From NCBI GenBank assembly GCA_001661515.1, contig LUVW01000010.1, positions 537,925-601,924 of the forward strand: DNA of 64,000 nt, written 5' to 3'. The DNA is from Capniomyces stellatus. Its lineage: Eukaryota; Kickxellomycota; Harpellomycetes; Harpellales; Legeriomycetaceae. The notes under the pieces are model-generated. The model was not told the DNA's origin, did not search any database, and saw only the letters and a program-made list of their open reading frames with translations. Of the stretch, positions 9,279 to 21,846 are shown piece by piece. The position numbers and the translations under genes were made by a program. The stretch's first letter is position 1; the number at the start of each line of letters is the position of its first letter.

Positions 9279-11522
9279 TCAGATCTCAATCTTTCCATTT
9301 ATGAATTGGTCGATTGACATTTCTCTAATGGACATTAAATTGTCATCCTCAACAGCGATTTTAGCAATGTTATCGTTGTGTTCAAACAAACCACCTTCAG
9401 CTGACCCGTTGTGGATTCCGGAAAACTCCATTGGGAACTGGAAGCTTTGAGAGCTCAAGTCCATGTTTATGTTTTGAGAGATGCCTTTCATGTTTTTAAC
9501 CGAGTTGTTGGCTGTAATGCTGCTATTATGTGCGGGTGTCAACGAGTTGATGTTGTCATTTGGCGAATATCTATTATTGTTGCATGAAAGGGCTGACATA
9601 TTGTTTCCTGAAGGTATATTGAAGTCGGAATAAGGCGAGGTCCCAGATATGTTGTTGATGCTATTTGCCATTGAATCATCGTTAGCGCTGTTATCATAGC
9701 CGTTGTTGCATCCAAAGCCATTTGTTCCAGCGTTGAAAATATCCTGGCCTCTGTTGATCATGCCAATGTTTGATATTAAACTGTGCTGGACTTCAGAATT
9801 AGAACCATCAGCGCCTGTCAGCTGTAAAGTGTTGCCTAGTATTGGGTCGTTGTTTATTACCTGGCCGGAGCCAAGCCTATACAGATTGTTTGGGTTGGTA
9901 TCGGCACTTAGAATGTCGGATATTTGGTTACTAATACTTATGGAGTTGTTGTCCATTCTTGGGGGGCCGTTGGGATAAGAAAAGTTAATGTTGGATGGGC
10001 CTTGGTTATTATTTTGGTTTAGGTCTGAAGCGCCGCTACTAATTTCGGAAACCTGGTTTATTCTGTACTCGTCTAGAGACACTTGGTTGGAAACCAGTTG
10101 ATTTTGGCCATTGAAGTTAACAAAGCTGTCGGGGATATTCAAGGACTGAGGATTTCCGTGCGATTCCAGCAGCTTTTGGCGATGGGATTGGTTTAGCGAG
10201 ATCACGCTTTCCAGCTGCTTCTTTCTGTTTGTGTAAATGGTCTCTGCTGACTGAAACTGTGCATTGTTTCCGTTCTCAACGTTGAATAGTTTTTGTCCGT
10301 TGTACATATCTGTGCCGTTCATTTGATAAGAAAGGGATGCTTGCTCTCCAAAATTTTCAATGTTGGCCATTAGTTTCATATTCTCATACTCCAATGACTG
10401 GATACTTTTATCAACCCTATTTCCAAAAGAACTGCCTAGCTGCTGATCCATACTTATGGCCGGATTTTGGTTTTGACCTTGGTTTTGGTTATGATTCTGG
10501 TTCTGGCTATGGGCTTGGTTTTGGGGCTGACCTTGGTTTTGTTGGTAGTTCAAAAACCCAGAGTTGTCGTGCCCGATACCTTGTACCATGTTGACTCCAT
10601 CCACAAATGGAAAGTAGTTGTTATAACCCTCAGTTGGACCGCCTGCGGCAACTGATTCATTAATGTTGAAGGCATGGTTTTGATAATTTATTGACCCAGG
10701 AGGACGCATTATTGCTGGAAAGAACTCTGGTTTTTCGGGAACAGAAAACTGTCTTATTCCGCTGTGAAAGTGGTTTGGAACATCCATAACTTCAGACATG
10801 TACATACCATCGTTTAGTTGCAATGGACTAATTTGATCACAGTTATTCAAGTGTGAGTTCATATTGTATTGTCCAGTAAGGATACCATCATTAGTATGCC
10901 TCCTGGCGCCATTTGGGTGAAAGGGAAGCCTTGCATGAACTGTCATTACCCCATGCGAGCCATTGTAAGGGTATCCTGGCATTGAATCCATTCCACCTTT
11001 TTCCCTTTTGATTTTAGCTCGGCGGTTCTGGAACCATATCTGGACCTTTCTTGAAGGCATTCCTAACTCTTTGCCTAGCGCCTTTCTCATCTCCGAATCA
11101 GGCTTGGCGGTTTTTTCAAATATTTCTAGCAGTCGCCGTGTTTGTTCAGGCGCTAGCCGATACCGTTTGCGTGCATCCCTTGATGACTCATCATCATCGT
11201 CATCAGAATCCAGCTCAGAGTCTCGGTCATGCTTCTGGTTATTTTCTTCGTCCGCGTTGATATCACTTGCGTTGCTATCGCTCAAACTCTTCAGCTCTGG
11301 GTTGTTGATCTTGTTGGAAAGCAGCTGCTGCTCAAAGAAAACGCCGCTGTCTTCTGTGCTTACACTTAGAGTCTTTGATGATGTTATTGCGTCCATTAGC
11401 AACTGTTGGTTGCTAATATTGTTTGCACTGTCAATATCTGTCGGGTTATTTGCTATTTCCAAATAGTTGGATTGATCCTGTGCCCATGCTAGTAGGTTGT
11501 CTGGAACTGATATATTCATCAT
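9279..11522 (-). CDS. Classical homeodomain transcription factor, Asn/Gln-rich
   Basis: Intronless gene for a 747-residue nuclear regulator. The homeodomain spans about residues 117-175: basic arm ARKRYRLAPEQTRR, helix 1 LLEIFEKT, helix 3 RKVQIWFQNRRAKIKRE, all canonical, 60 residues with no loop insertion. An acidic D/E/S tract (residues 98-115) directly precedes it. The remaining 570 residues are rich in N, Q, S and G, with a repeated NQ-containing stretch near residues 330-360, typical of fungal activation or prion-like regions. Similar homeodomains occur in fungal PHO2/YOX1-like factors and in basidiomycete HD2 proteins; the family cannot be fixed by eye. The start is a MetMet pair at 11522. 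Confidence 0.93.
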   Translation of the reverse strand: MMNISVPDNLLAWAQDQSNYLEIANNPTDIDSANNISNQQLLMDAITSSKTLSVSTEDSGVFFEQQLLSNKINNPELKSLSDSNASDINADEENNQKHDRDSELDSDDDDDESSRDARKRYRLAPEQTRRLLEIFEKTAKPDSEMRKALGKELGMPSRKVQIWFQNRRAKIKREKGGMDSMPGYPYNGSHGVMTVHARLPFHPNGARRHTNDGILTGQYNMNSHLNNCDQISPLQLNDGMYMSEVMDVPNHFHSGIRQFSVPEKPEFFPAIMRPPGSINYQNHAFNINESVAAGGPTEGYNNYFPFVDGVNMVQGIGHDNSGFLNYQQNQGQPQNQAHSQNQNHNQNQGQNQNPAISMDQQLGSSFGNRVDKSIQSLEYENMKLMANIENFGEQASLSYQMNGTDMYNGQKLFNVENGNNAQFQSAETIYTNRKKQLESVISLNQSHRQKLLESHGNPQSLNIPDSFVNFNGQNQLVSNQVSLDEYRINQVSEISSGASDLNQNNNQGPSNINFSYPNGPPRMDNNSISISNQISDILSADTNPNNLYRLGSGQVINNDPILGNTLQLTGADGSNSEVQHSLISNIGMINRGQDIFNAGTNGFGCNNGYDNSANDDSMANSINNISGTSPYSDFNIPSGNNMSALSCNNNRYSPNDNINSLTPAHNSSITANNSVKNMKGISQNINMDLSSQSFQFPMEFSGIHNGSAEGGLFEHNDNIAKIAVEDDNLMSIREMSIDQFINGKIEI

Positions 11523-12889
11523 AATTTGGTATTATGATACAGCAAGCAGTGATGAAACTTTGCAGTGTGGATTGGGTTTCCTTTATATATGTAAATAAAT
11601 TGTAAGTTAATTTTCAGTTTAATTCATGAATAAATATTTAAACCGAGTAAAGTATCTCCAACTATCACTAGAAAAAAAAAAATTAAAATTTAGTCGTCTT
11701 GCTATCCTTATAAAGGATATTTAATTTTTTTATGTGGGTTAAAGCGCCTTAATCCGCTTTGATTGTATAAATATATTTAAATAAAAACTAACCCTATATA
11801 CACCACAGTAAAGACGTTTTATTAGACAAAAGTATCCCGCTAATTTTTGCTGTGTTTTATCCTTAGTATAATGCTAACCTGTGATGGTAAAGCTATAAAT
11901 CAAACTACTAAAGCCTCTGAGAAGGTGGTGTTATTCTTCAATAATCGCAGCCTTGTCTTGTAATAAAATATACAGATTATTGCTGCTTGTTAGATACTAT
12001 TTTAGTTTCCTGAAAATTATATCTTTTATTAGTTTGAATAAAAAGATAAACAGATTTGAAATAGTTGCTTTCTGGGCTATTCGCGCCCACACTCTTATAT
12101 TAATTTTCTGTTCTGATTTCAAAATGTTTAACTTTATGTTTTACAATTCTATGTCCCACGATGGTTTCCTACCTGTCCGCTACTAGGATCCTTTTATTTT
12201 TTTAAACATGGTTCCAAGCGCATTATCTAAACTCCAATCATATCATATTATATTATATTGTACCATACCAACCAAACTATATCATATCATATCATACCAT
12301 ATCATATCTCGGCTTTTAGAATTTCAGCATTGGAATAATATTTTGTTCTATGATTATTCATTAGTAACCAAATACTATTATTTCACATAATTCTCCCCCA
12401 TTCTCAATTTTTTTTTCTTTTTTTTTTCGTGCACACACGCACATACACATACATAGAGGGGATAGTCTATGATTTTACCCAACAAGTATTCAGTTACTTG
12501 ATTTTACTTTACCACTACACTAAGCATCCCTCACCCTATTTGAATTTTCAGATTTTAATTGCTAATGTTCCCTGACAAACAGAATTGCATATCAAGTAGG
12601 TGGTGCCAATGAAAAACACCACAATATTATGTTCCCCTCATTTCTGCCTTCAATGCTCCGTTTTCTTTTTTTGTCTTGGCTTCAATTGTAAGATTTACCC
12701 TTTTTTTTGTACTACTACAAATAGTATTTTAAAAGACAACTGCGCCATTTTGATTCGCCCATACTAAATGGTACAGGTCTTTCTCGCTACTTTTTCTTCT
12801 CTTTTTTCTTCTTTTTCCAACTCACTTTAGCTTTTTTCCTCTTTTTGTTAAAGTTTAGATTTCATCTACATATTAAATTTTTTGTTTTA

Positions 12890-12985
12890 CTTTTTGGTTT
12901 TAATCTTTGTTTAGGTTTTAGTCTTGGTTTTGGTGCTGATTTTGGTTTTAGCCTTGGCTTTGATTTTGGTTTTAATTCTAGTTTT
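12890..12985. repeat. Degenerate GGTTTT repeat
   Basis: Imperfect hexamer-based units (GGTTTTAGTCTT, GGTTTTGGTGCT, GGTTTTAGCCTT). Read on the minus strand from an ATG near 12998 it encodes a 27-residue K/T-rich peptide, which I treat as a by-product of the repeat. The same kind of unit encodes the NQ stretch inside the homeodomain gene at about 10463-10545. Confidence 0.7.
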
Positions 12986-13526
12986 TGCTGCCATTGCTAA
13001 TACTCGTGTGTGTGTGGTTTCCATAAAATGCAAATTGGACTCACAAGGCTAATGACTCACCCTGTCTATTGGTGATTAATTTATTTTGTTGGTTTTTTTT
13101 TGTAATAGGGGGGGGGGAGAGAGCTGTGGTGGTGGGGTTCAGGCTTTTTAACTTTAGCCATTTTAACTATTAACATCTGTAAAAGACATGGTCTTTGCAA
13201 GTATCAGCCAACCTTTGGGCTGAGTTTTGCATCAGCTTATTGGGTGTCAATTTCGTTTAAACGTCATCGAGTATTTCACGTTATGGTTTAAATTAATTTG
13301 AGTCCGAGACAAATCTACACCGCAATTTATTAAAACAGACCCACCCCCGCATTTTGTACAGTCTCTCTAAACAAAACAACAACATCAGTAAATATTGACA
13401 CTTTTTATTACGCACTACAGTTAAACAATTGTTTCTCATTGTAGCGAATCAAATGGGCAAACTAGTGTCTTGGAAAGCCCACTTTAACCCATCTCGTTTT
13501 TGAAAGTTTAAACATGTGTTTCTAAA

Positions 13527-13640
13527 AGTAAAAATGGTAAAAGTAAAAAATGGTAAAAGTAAAAAATGGTAAAAGTAAAAATGGTAATGGTGTTAAAGGG
13601 TAATGGTGTTAAAGGGTAATGGCGTTAAAGGGTAATAGCG
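13527..13640. repeat. Two adjoining minisatellites
   Basis: A 15-bp unit (AAAAATGGTAAAAGT) repeated about four times passes into a 16-bp unit (GGTAATGGTGTTAAAG) repeated four times. The second unit looks derived from the first. Confidence 0.85.
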
Positions 13641-15595
13641 TAAGAATCCACGACATACCTTTATTGTTTAGTCTTAGTTTTAGGCCATCATCTAAAATGG
13701 CTACATATTCGTGGCATTGGCCAAAAGCTATTTACCCAAATTTGCAAGGTTGGTCAATCACCTTAAACCTGTATTTACCAATTCATGGAAATTTCGCTTT
13801 CAGCTTTCGCAAATAGATAGAGTTGCATTAAAGCAAGTCAGGGAAAAGTAGAATTGAGCAGAGCAAGATTTGGATAAGAGCATGCATCAGACGATACCCT
13901 GAATCAAAACATTTTGCGCGCTAGTTCTATAATGGATTTTAAATCTAATACCTGTTAGCAGAATTGGTACTATGGACCATTGGCGGCATTTGTCATTCCG
14001 TTAATCAGTCTTATAAAGCAAGATTCAAAATCTACAGACAATTCCGTCATTATTTCTACTATAATAAACACGATTTTACAACCAAAATCATGTCAAATAA
14101 CAGGTATGCATTGACCTTGTGATTAGAACAAAAATAGCCCATTCTATGCTGTAAATAGCCAAGCTACACAAAAGCCTCAATTAAGGCAAAAAATTAAAAA
14201 AAAACTACAGTCTTTTAGAACAGCTTAGAGTCAGCAATAGGGCTGCAAAATCGCCTTACAAAAAAAAAAGAAGGATTTGGGAGTCAGTTTGTTGCTTAAC
14301 GCACTACCCTTTTCATACCCAAACACATATCCAAAATACTTGGCCAATTTCCTGCATCATGACTAAACCTGATTTTAAATCAGGAAATTTACAAACTAAA
14401 TGACAGTATAACTTTACATTGATATCGTGCTTTCAGAGTTATTCCACTAGTCGCAATATTTCAACCGAGCTTCAAACAGCTGCTATCGTATCGATCCCAT
14501 TTAGTGGTTGTATATATCATAAACATACATGTCTGCATTAATACATAGAGTAAAATTATCTGTTATCAGATGCCATCTAATTCAAAAAACATTAACCCGG
14601 AAAAAAAAAACATTAATCCGAGCAACATCAGTTTAACTAAACGCCTTGCTACTATTATGAATATTGCTTTTATCCTCATAAGGACCTAAGAATCAGGTGC
14701 TGTTCTATCAAAATATTGACTTTAGAGAATTTATAAAATAAAGACTTTCAGCTTTACAAACCGGCTTTTGCTAGCCAAACCAATAACGCCTCGAAAAACG
14801 AGCGGAATATTTTAAAAGAGGCGACATCAAGTTTTTTGTTTTTGATTCATTTTCATTTTCATTTTCATTATTATTAACACTATTCAGCTATCGATTTGAA
14901 TTCCAGACTAAAGTGTTGGATTGAATATGATTGAAATATAGTAACAAGCATTGGCTAGATGGCCTAATGTGAGGTTTGTGGGACTTTAGATAATTGTTTT
15001 TGTGAAAATATCTAGCGCATATAGGATGGCTATGGGAATGAGAAGTGAAGTGAAGAGGAGAGAGAGAGAGAAAGAGAAAGAGAAAGCGAGAGAAAGTGAG
15101 ATAGAGTGGGGGGTTTAAGAGTTATTCAATATTTTGTTTATATTGAAAGCGCTAGGCAGTCCAATTGGTTTTGAGTGTTTGGCTTGGATTAGGCTAGTGA
15201 ATTATAAACAGTTCATAAAGCGTGGTTAGGTGGGAGAGATTGGGAGGGGGGGGGAGGGCTTAACCAAAAATATTAAAGCGAATGTGGCGATTTTAGATCG
15301 CCTTCTATTGTTTTTTATTATCATTATCATTAATTTTTTTATTTTTTTTTCCAATTTCAGCAAAGGATGGACTTTTTTTTTATGGAAATTAAAATTTTGT
15401 TCAATAGTTTTATTGAACCGAATTACAAATACGCTAAACTCGAATAAAAAAATAAATCATTAAACGTTGAAATTCGTTTTTACTCCCTTCAACAACGAGA
15501 ACGAGTACGAAGAGTATCAAGAAAAGCGGATATTCCAGGTTTATATTTTTTTGTGGATTTTAAAGTGAAAGATAATCAAAAACTATCTTTTCAAA

Positions 15596-16976
15596 ATGGA
15601 CATGTACAAGGAGGCATCTGATTACACCAAAAAGAATTCAGCCTTAAAGGCGGTAGGTGCTTACTTGCTTGTTTTATCTTTACTGATTTTTTTTTATTGA
15701 ACAGTTCAAGACAAAGCGTTTTTAAAAGCACGATATTTGAACAGGTGAATGACGCTATTGTGGGTATAGGAGGTGCCAGTGAATGATGTCACTAAAAGAT
15801 TTTCGCGAGACTATATTTTCAAAAACATTGTCAGAACAAACAACAAGGAGCAAATATACAAGGATCGAGTGGAGAAAAAGATTTTGCTTTTAGACTCTGA
15901 AAAGAACAAAAACAACAAGAGCGAGAAACTAGCCGAGAAAGAGAGCAAAAGACAGAAAAAGAGCTTAAAACAAAAACGGAATATATCTTCAAAACACATT
16001 AGAACTTTAGGGATATACGACATCCCAGCCGCTAACAGGAGGTAAACATTGATGCAAATATGTTTTATTGTAAATCGAGAAATTGAAGCAGGCTATATTG
16101 TTCTAGTTGGCTTTGTTTTGCTATACTTTAACGTGAACTACGTGTTGTTTGGTCTGACGCCAGTTTGGTAAAATACACTTTAAAAATACTTGACAGGTAT
16201 GCGCTATTTGAGCCATTGAATAAACTGTGGACAGAGTATATCACAAAGGTAATGGATAACTGTGCTGCGCTGATAGCATCACAAAGAATTTTGAAAGCAG
16301 ACTTCCATGGAGCTATAATCAACGGTGAGTAAATTTCGATTATTATTATTATTATTTTTTTTTTTTTGAAAACGCGCTATTCCAAGGGTACTGGAATAGT
16401 ACTACTAAAAACAAGGCACATTTGGATGCCTATCACTACTAGTACTTGGTTCAAGAGTATTAAGCCGAGTTGGGTTAATATGAGTTTGGTTGAATGGGCT
16501 AAAATGAGATTCGTTACTGTGATCTGAGTTCAAGTTAAAAGGGTGATGGATCTGATATTGTGTTCTAAATACTATTCTGTTTTTGGATTTGTATCCGGGT
16601 CTGTAGTTGTAAAGTCAAAGTGCTATAATTTAGTCGGGCATGAGGGCATCCTGGTTCAAGAAACTAGGAACGCGTTCAAGCTAATAACAAAGGACAACCG
16701 GCTGATATGTAAGCGTAGTGGTAACTTTACTATTTTGTTTTGCTTTTTTTTAAAAAAAAATTACATGTTTCCAGTTGGATCATAAACAATGTTGCAACAC
16801 TAGCTATAAAGCGATGATTGTGTATATGTTGAACAATAGTGATACCAAAAGCGAACTCTATATTTGAGATTAAAGTGTCAAATTACAAATTCACTTTGTT
16901 GGGAAATCAGTTGCTTTGTCGGTCGAGCGAAAGAGCATCCAGGAAGTTTAAGATAAGGCCAGCCATAGATCTGTGA
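15596..16976 (+). CDS. POP4: RNase P/MRP subunit Pop4 (Rpp29)
   Basis: Protein subunit of nuclear RNase P (pre-tRNA 5' processing) and RNase MRP (rRNA processing). Five exons: 15596-15652, 15770-16041, 16197-16324, 16607-16708, 16840-16976; all phases agree, giving 231 residues. The N-terminal third is a basic K/E/N-rich region. The Rpp29 core follows: YALFEPLNKLWTEYI, LKADFHGAIIN, then the Sm-like barrel with SKCYNLVGHEGILVQETRN, FKLITKDNRL, IPK and LLGNQLLCRSSERA. These match the known family order, and the length is normal. The exon 1 to exon 2 join is the least certain because two acceptors (15769 and 15772) keep the frame. It precedes MMM1 on the same strand. Confidence 0.93.
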
Positions 16977-17800
16977 TTTTGCTGATATCCATATAACCAG
17001 GGATGCAATATGAAGCGGTTTAGAGTCTTGATGTCAAATTTATAAATACTTGTAGAGTTTCTATTAGAAATAGAATGTTTTTTTTTGATAGAATATACGA
17101 TAGAATAAATAGCGTGTATTAATGGATTAGCAGCAGAAAAAGCGATAGAATGGGTGTCCAGTATTACACACTTTATCAAATGCCTGGTAGTGCGCTATTC
17201 CGGGTTGTTGATTATTTTTATTTTTGCTCGTATTACTAGTGAAGTCCAACACTGTAGTTTTTTACGTGTACAGAATGTGAAAAGAGAGAAAAATGATGTT
17301 TACACGTAAATTTAGCCAAAATGCGATTGTTGATTTAATTACTAACTCCCAGCTCTAATCTAATCAACTATTCGCGGCATTTTTTTTAAGCACGCAAATT
17401 GAAAATGAAAATCAAAGAAATAAACTATTTCGAAAATTCAACTTGGAATAAAAATATAAAAAAAACAGCGCTTTGAAATTTAAATTCAAAATCTACCTCT
17501 ATTATCTTTGCTGAAATTAAAACATCCGGTGTTATACTTCAAATCAAACACTTTAGAGCTAGTTGAATTTAATTGCTTTTAAAGTTAATGGTCAAAGACA
17601 AGGCGAATATATAAAATCGCTTAATGGATCAACCAAACCAGCTAGAAAGCGGCTACAGCGGGGTATAGGATTATTAATTTTTAAATCGGATTAAGGAAGG
17701 GCTCCAATAAATAGTGCTATAATTATAAGAAGAGTAAAGTTTGGTTTGGTGGGAGTAGAAAAACAAATAAAGAGGAATTGAAGAGTGAGTGAGTGGAATT
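16977..17800. other. Intergenic promoter region of MMM1
   Basis: About 0.8 kb of AT-rich DNA. I see no coding block. It must hold the POP4 3' end and the MMM1 promoter. Confidence 0.5.
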
Positions 17801-20746
17801 ATGCGATTCAAAGTCGGGTTTCTGAGCGGTATACTGCTTTTGTGCACCACAGCGAGTGTGGAGGGAGATGTTGTAAAAAAAGATTTAGCAGAAGCCGAGC
17901 CAGCTAAAGATAGTATAAAAACAAACGCTAAAAGTAAGATAGAAGTAGGTAGCAGCGAAGGTATAAAGGTGAGCAGAGGAAAGAAAGAGGAGTGGGATGA
18001 GGAAAGCGGGAGTTTTAATGTTGCTGGAATCAAGATTAAGTCGGGTAAACAGACTGAGCAAGGGAGGGGGAGGGCAAATAGCGAAGTTCATGCAGCTGTA
18101 GCCAAAAAAAAACAAAAAAGAGACATCAATCCAGTAGACGCAGAGACTGCGGGTATTGAGAGGGAGGATGATGGTGACGGCTTTGATTTTTTAGAGAGGA
18201 ATGGAGAAAGCTTAGAGAACAAAGATAGCGACGGAAAAAAGCGTAAAAAGGCTGATGAGTCAGAGCAGACGGTGGTAGGAGGCGAGAGAAGGAAAAAAGA
18301 GGCTGAGCGAGAAAGACGGAGGCTAGAGTACAACGAGAGACTGAGAATGAAACAGGAACACACCCGAGAGTACGGACTTGGACAAGAAAAGGATCAATCG
18401 CGGGAGGACGATAAAAGGAGAAACGGACAAGACATAAAGAGCAAGGAGAAATACGCAGAGGAGCTGGCAAAGAAACTGTACCAAACATTGGGGCTAGAGT
18501 ATATCAACCTGTTGGTGCACCGGGTGCTGCAGGTGATAATATCAGTTTCGCAGAGTATTCGGGAAAGGTGGAATTTTACTTTTGCGCAGGGGTTTATATT
18601 GGGGCAAATGAGCGTGTTGGGGATAGGGTTTGTGTGTTTGAAGTATATGTTTTTAGAAACGCAGAGCAGCTACGACGAGCGCAAGAAATCAGAAAGGGAA
18701 GAGCCGATTTACAAAACGATCAACATAGATTCGAGGCTGGGGGGTAAAGGAGTTTCGCGATTTATATTGTCGCGCAAGAAGCAGAATGAGAGCCGGAGGA
18801 CGGAGGAGGAAGAAGAGGTCAGAAAGCTTCGTGACGAGATACTATCGCGAACCAATTACAATTTGCTAGAAACACCGTTTGAGTCTACCTCGTGGCTAAC
18901 GGTGTTGTTTGCGCAGGTGTACACAAAGGCTAGGCTTGAGCTTGAAAAGACAGGGTACTTTGCAAAGCTAATCAGCGAAACTCTGAACGGAGAGTTTAAG
19001 CCGTCGTTTATAGACGGCATCAGAATTACACAGTTTTCGCTTGGATCAGATTTCCCACGAATAATCTCTGCCAAAATAACACCATCTAATGGGTCCTTTG
19101 GGATGGTAAGTGCGAATGTCAGAATTTGGTCTAGTTGAGTATAATTTGATCTAGTTGGTTATAATTGGGTTGTGTTGGACTGTGGAAATGCAAGGACTGG
19201 CTTCGGGTCGGTCTAAGCGTTGGATCGACAATAATGTGTGCTAATATTTGTTGTTGTGCTTGATGGTATGGGTAAATAGATGGCGGTGTTTAAGCTGGAG
19301 CTCAATGATGGACTGTCGCTTGGGTTTGATACAAGGATGGTTGCGAATTGGCCAAAGGAAAATATTGCAGCGCTTCCGGTATCTATGGTTCTAACAGTGA
19401 CCAAGTTTACAGGGACATTGTCGGTAGAGATGGATTGTTCCAAAGGGAACCAAGTGGTGTTGTCGATTTTCCCAGACTATGAGTTGGATATGGATGTCCA
19501 AACGCTGATTGGTGATGTGACAAAGCTGCAAAACCTGCCAATGTTGACGTCGCTGATAATTCGGAAAATACGCACAGCGTTTTCAAACGAGTTGGTGCAC
19601 CCAAACACCAAAAGAGTGAATATAGACTTTCCGTTTGGAAGAGATGGTGCGAAGGGGGGCAAGAAGAAAAAGAAGTTTAAGGGCAGCAACGCAAGTACAA
19701 TGATGGGGAGTAACCCGAGCTTTGCTGACTCGATTAGCAATTTTATGAGTCGGTTTACCAAATCCGATAGTTTGGGGTTTGAAGATGACGAAGAGAGTGG
19801 AGAGCCAGATTTAGATTCAGATTCAGATGTTGGCATTGAAGGCAATACTGGAGTCGGTACTGGGGCTGGAGTTGGGACTGGGGTTGGGGCTGGGGTTGGG
19901 GCTGGGGATGATGGCCAGCGCGACAAGAACCCACCTGTTCTAATAAACGAGCCGTTAAACGGAAAAGGATATTCGGTTATTGCAGCGATGAGTACCAATG
20001 TTGCTGGGAAAATGAGTCGAATGTCCAACGAAATAGGTAGCAGCCACGACGATGGAATAAAAAGCTACTATAACGGAATTCCGATCAACATGATTATTCC
20101 AAACGAGAGCCAGCACTTGGAAAAGATAGCGAAGCTGAAATCCAAGCAAACCAGCAACCAAAGTCTAAACCAGGTACACATTCACGGCAACAAGGGAAAA
20201 AACATGAAGGATTCAACGGATTACTCTGAAATCAACGAGATGTTGATTCCGCCAGGCTACAACACCCAGCTGCCGCCAAAACATTCGCTTTTTTTAGGCT
20301 CGCCGTACGTGTATAACAACTCGCCGATACTGAGCAGGCTTAAGGACGCAGGACCGAGTGTTGACGGACCAAAGTATCCGTCCAAAAGCTTACCGGCTTC
20401 AAGAGGTTCAAACGCTAGCCAGCAAGGATACATCCAAACGCACCAACAGCAACCACATTTGGGTGGTGGGCCACAACTGGGCAAGGCCTCCAGTCAGATG
20501 GGGCTAAGCAGCCAAATGGAAGGACATAGCACTGGTGCCAGTTTCAACAGCAGTGGTAGTATTCGGCGGCTGGGAAGAAACCCGGCACTTGAATCATCGG
20601 CTGTTTATGATACACGACATTTGATTTGGGAGTCTGATGGAGTAAACAACAATGGTATTTACCATAGCAGCAGCACCAATAGAGCGAGAGGACCACAACA
20701 CAGCATACCGATAGAACATAGGTCCAGCTCAAGAAAGTCAAAGTGA
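17801..20746 (+). CDS. MMM1: Maintenance of mitochondrial morphology protein 1 (ERMES)
   Basis: ER-anchored subunit of the ER-mitochondria encounter structure, which moves phospholipids through SMP domains. Two exons, 17801-19105 and 19280-20746, joined in phase 0, give 923 residues. Residues 1-22 look like a signal sequence; about 230 charged residues follow (lumenal by family topology). A single membrane helix lies near residues 256-285 in the family context FAQGFILGQMSVLGIGF. The SMP domain covers about 356-552 (WLTVLFAQVYTKAR, FSLGSDFPRI, SIFPDYELDMDVQTLIGD). Yeast Mmm1 has 426 residues; the excess is the charged N-terminal region and a C-terminal tail of 370 residues with a G-V/T-G-A repeat near 19853-19910 and S/N/Q-rich sequence. 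Confidence 0.95.
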
Positions 20747-21846
20747 ATTCACTTTGTTTGGTCTGTTTTCTGTTTAGAAACATTTCTGTTGCTTTAAACT
20801 GTGACTTGGTATAAATAGCTTTGATATCGAAACATCTAGAGTGCTGTCAAATGTCTTGATTCACTTTTTCTGATTTACAAGCTTTGGTGTTCCTTCCTTC
20901 TCCTCCGCTCCTTTCGTCACTTTTTTTTTTCTTCTTCCTTTCTTCTTTGTTAACTTTAGATTTGGACATATTACCAAGTAATCTGCTAATTATACTCTTC
21001 ATGAAATCCTTTTAAATAATAAATATCCTTTTAGAGAATCCCTATTATTTCAAGAGTTCAAGTTTGGTAGTGCTCTTTTTTATTTACTTGCTTTTCAAAG
21101 CTCGTTTGCTTTTATTTTTATCATATTACGACTTTAATTTGTAAGTCAAACGCCGGCAGACACAGGATTTTAATCTTTTTTTAAATGGATTGCCTAGTTC
21201 TATGCGGTAAAATAATACATGGTGTGTGTGTGTCAGCAAAGTCACTTTGTAAATTATAGTAAATACATTTCCAAAAGCTTGTAACTATGGAATATTTAAA
21301 GATGTAAATATGCAGAATGGAAACGGAATGGAAAAAGAAGAAACTCTGCCAAATGTTCGCAGGCGAATGGAGAACTCACACACAAATACAATTTTATTTG
21401 GTTCTGAGAAAAGTTTAGCAGCCAAAATTACCTAATTTTAGCAAGTTATTTCAATTTTAACCAATTCAATTTGAAAAAAAACGGAATACTTTTTTTCTAT
21501 GTTTATACATTTATTTTTTCTTTTGTAAACTTTTGATTTTTATTTATTTGTTTGTGTTACTACTAGTTCTGGTTAGAAAGTAAATGTTATAGATAAACAT
21601 ATTTCACTACTTGCTTCTTCAAATACCTACTTCTTGCCAAGTCTCATTTTATTACCATTACTATTTATTATTCCACTTTTGGATTTCAATATATAAATAT
21701 AGATAAAGCTGCCGATATCGCCTCACGTAATTAAGAGAAATATAGCACGCAAAGCGGTGAAATAAAAGAAAGGAATTAAAATAAAAACACCCAAAAAAAA
21801 AACAGAACCAAAATTGTGTAAAGCCAAACTCGCTAAAGTTGGTACA
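20747..21846. other. Intergenic, no gene seen
   Basis: 1.1 kb AT-rich spacer between MMM1 and the HECT ligase gene, with T-runs, a short (TG)n at 21222-21232 and no coding block. Confidence 0.55.

Larger units (their letters stand above)
11523..15595. other. 4-kb gene-poor, repeat-rich spacer
   Basis: No conserved coding block is visible on either strand. It holds several simple repeats: TATCA-type at 12237-12310, degenerate GGTTTT units at 12890-12985, ten G at 13108-13117, two minisatellites at 13527-13640 and a GA-rich run at 15056-15112. Its left part must contain the promoter of the large homeodomain gene and its right end that of POP4. Confidence 0.6.

Noticed and set aside
12915..12998. 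K/T-rich 27-residue minus-strand frame, histone-tail-like
   Set aside because: Entirely produced by the degenerate GGTTTT repeat.
18088..18488. Long open frames antisense to MMM1
   Set aside because: They mirror the purine-rich codons of the real gene (S/F/L-rich), with no independent features. The same holds for frames antisense to the GTPBP-type gene, RCM1 and the large homeodomain gene.
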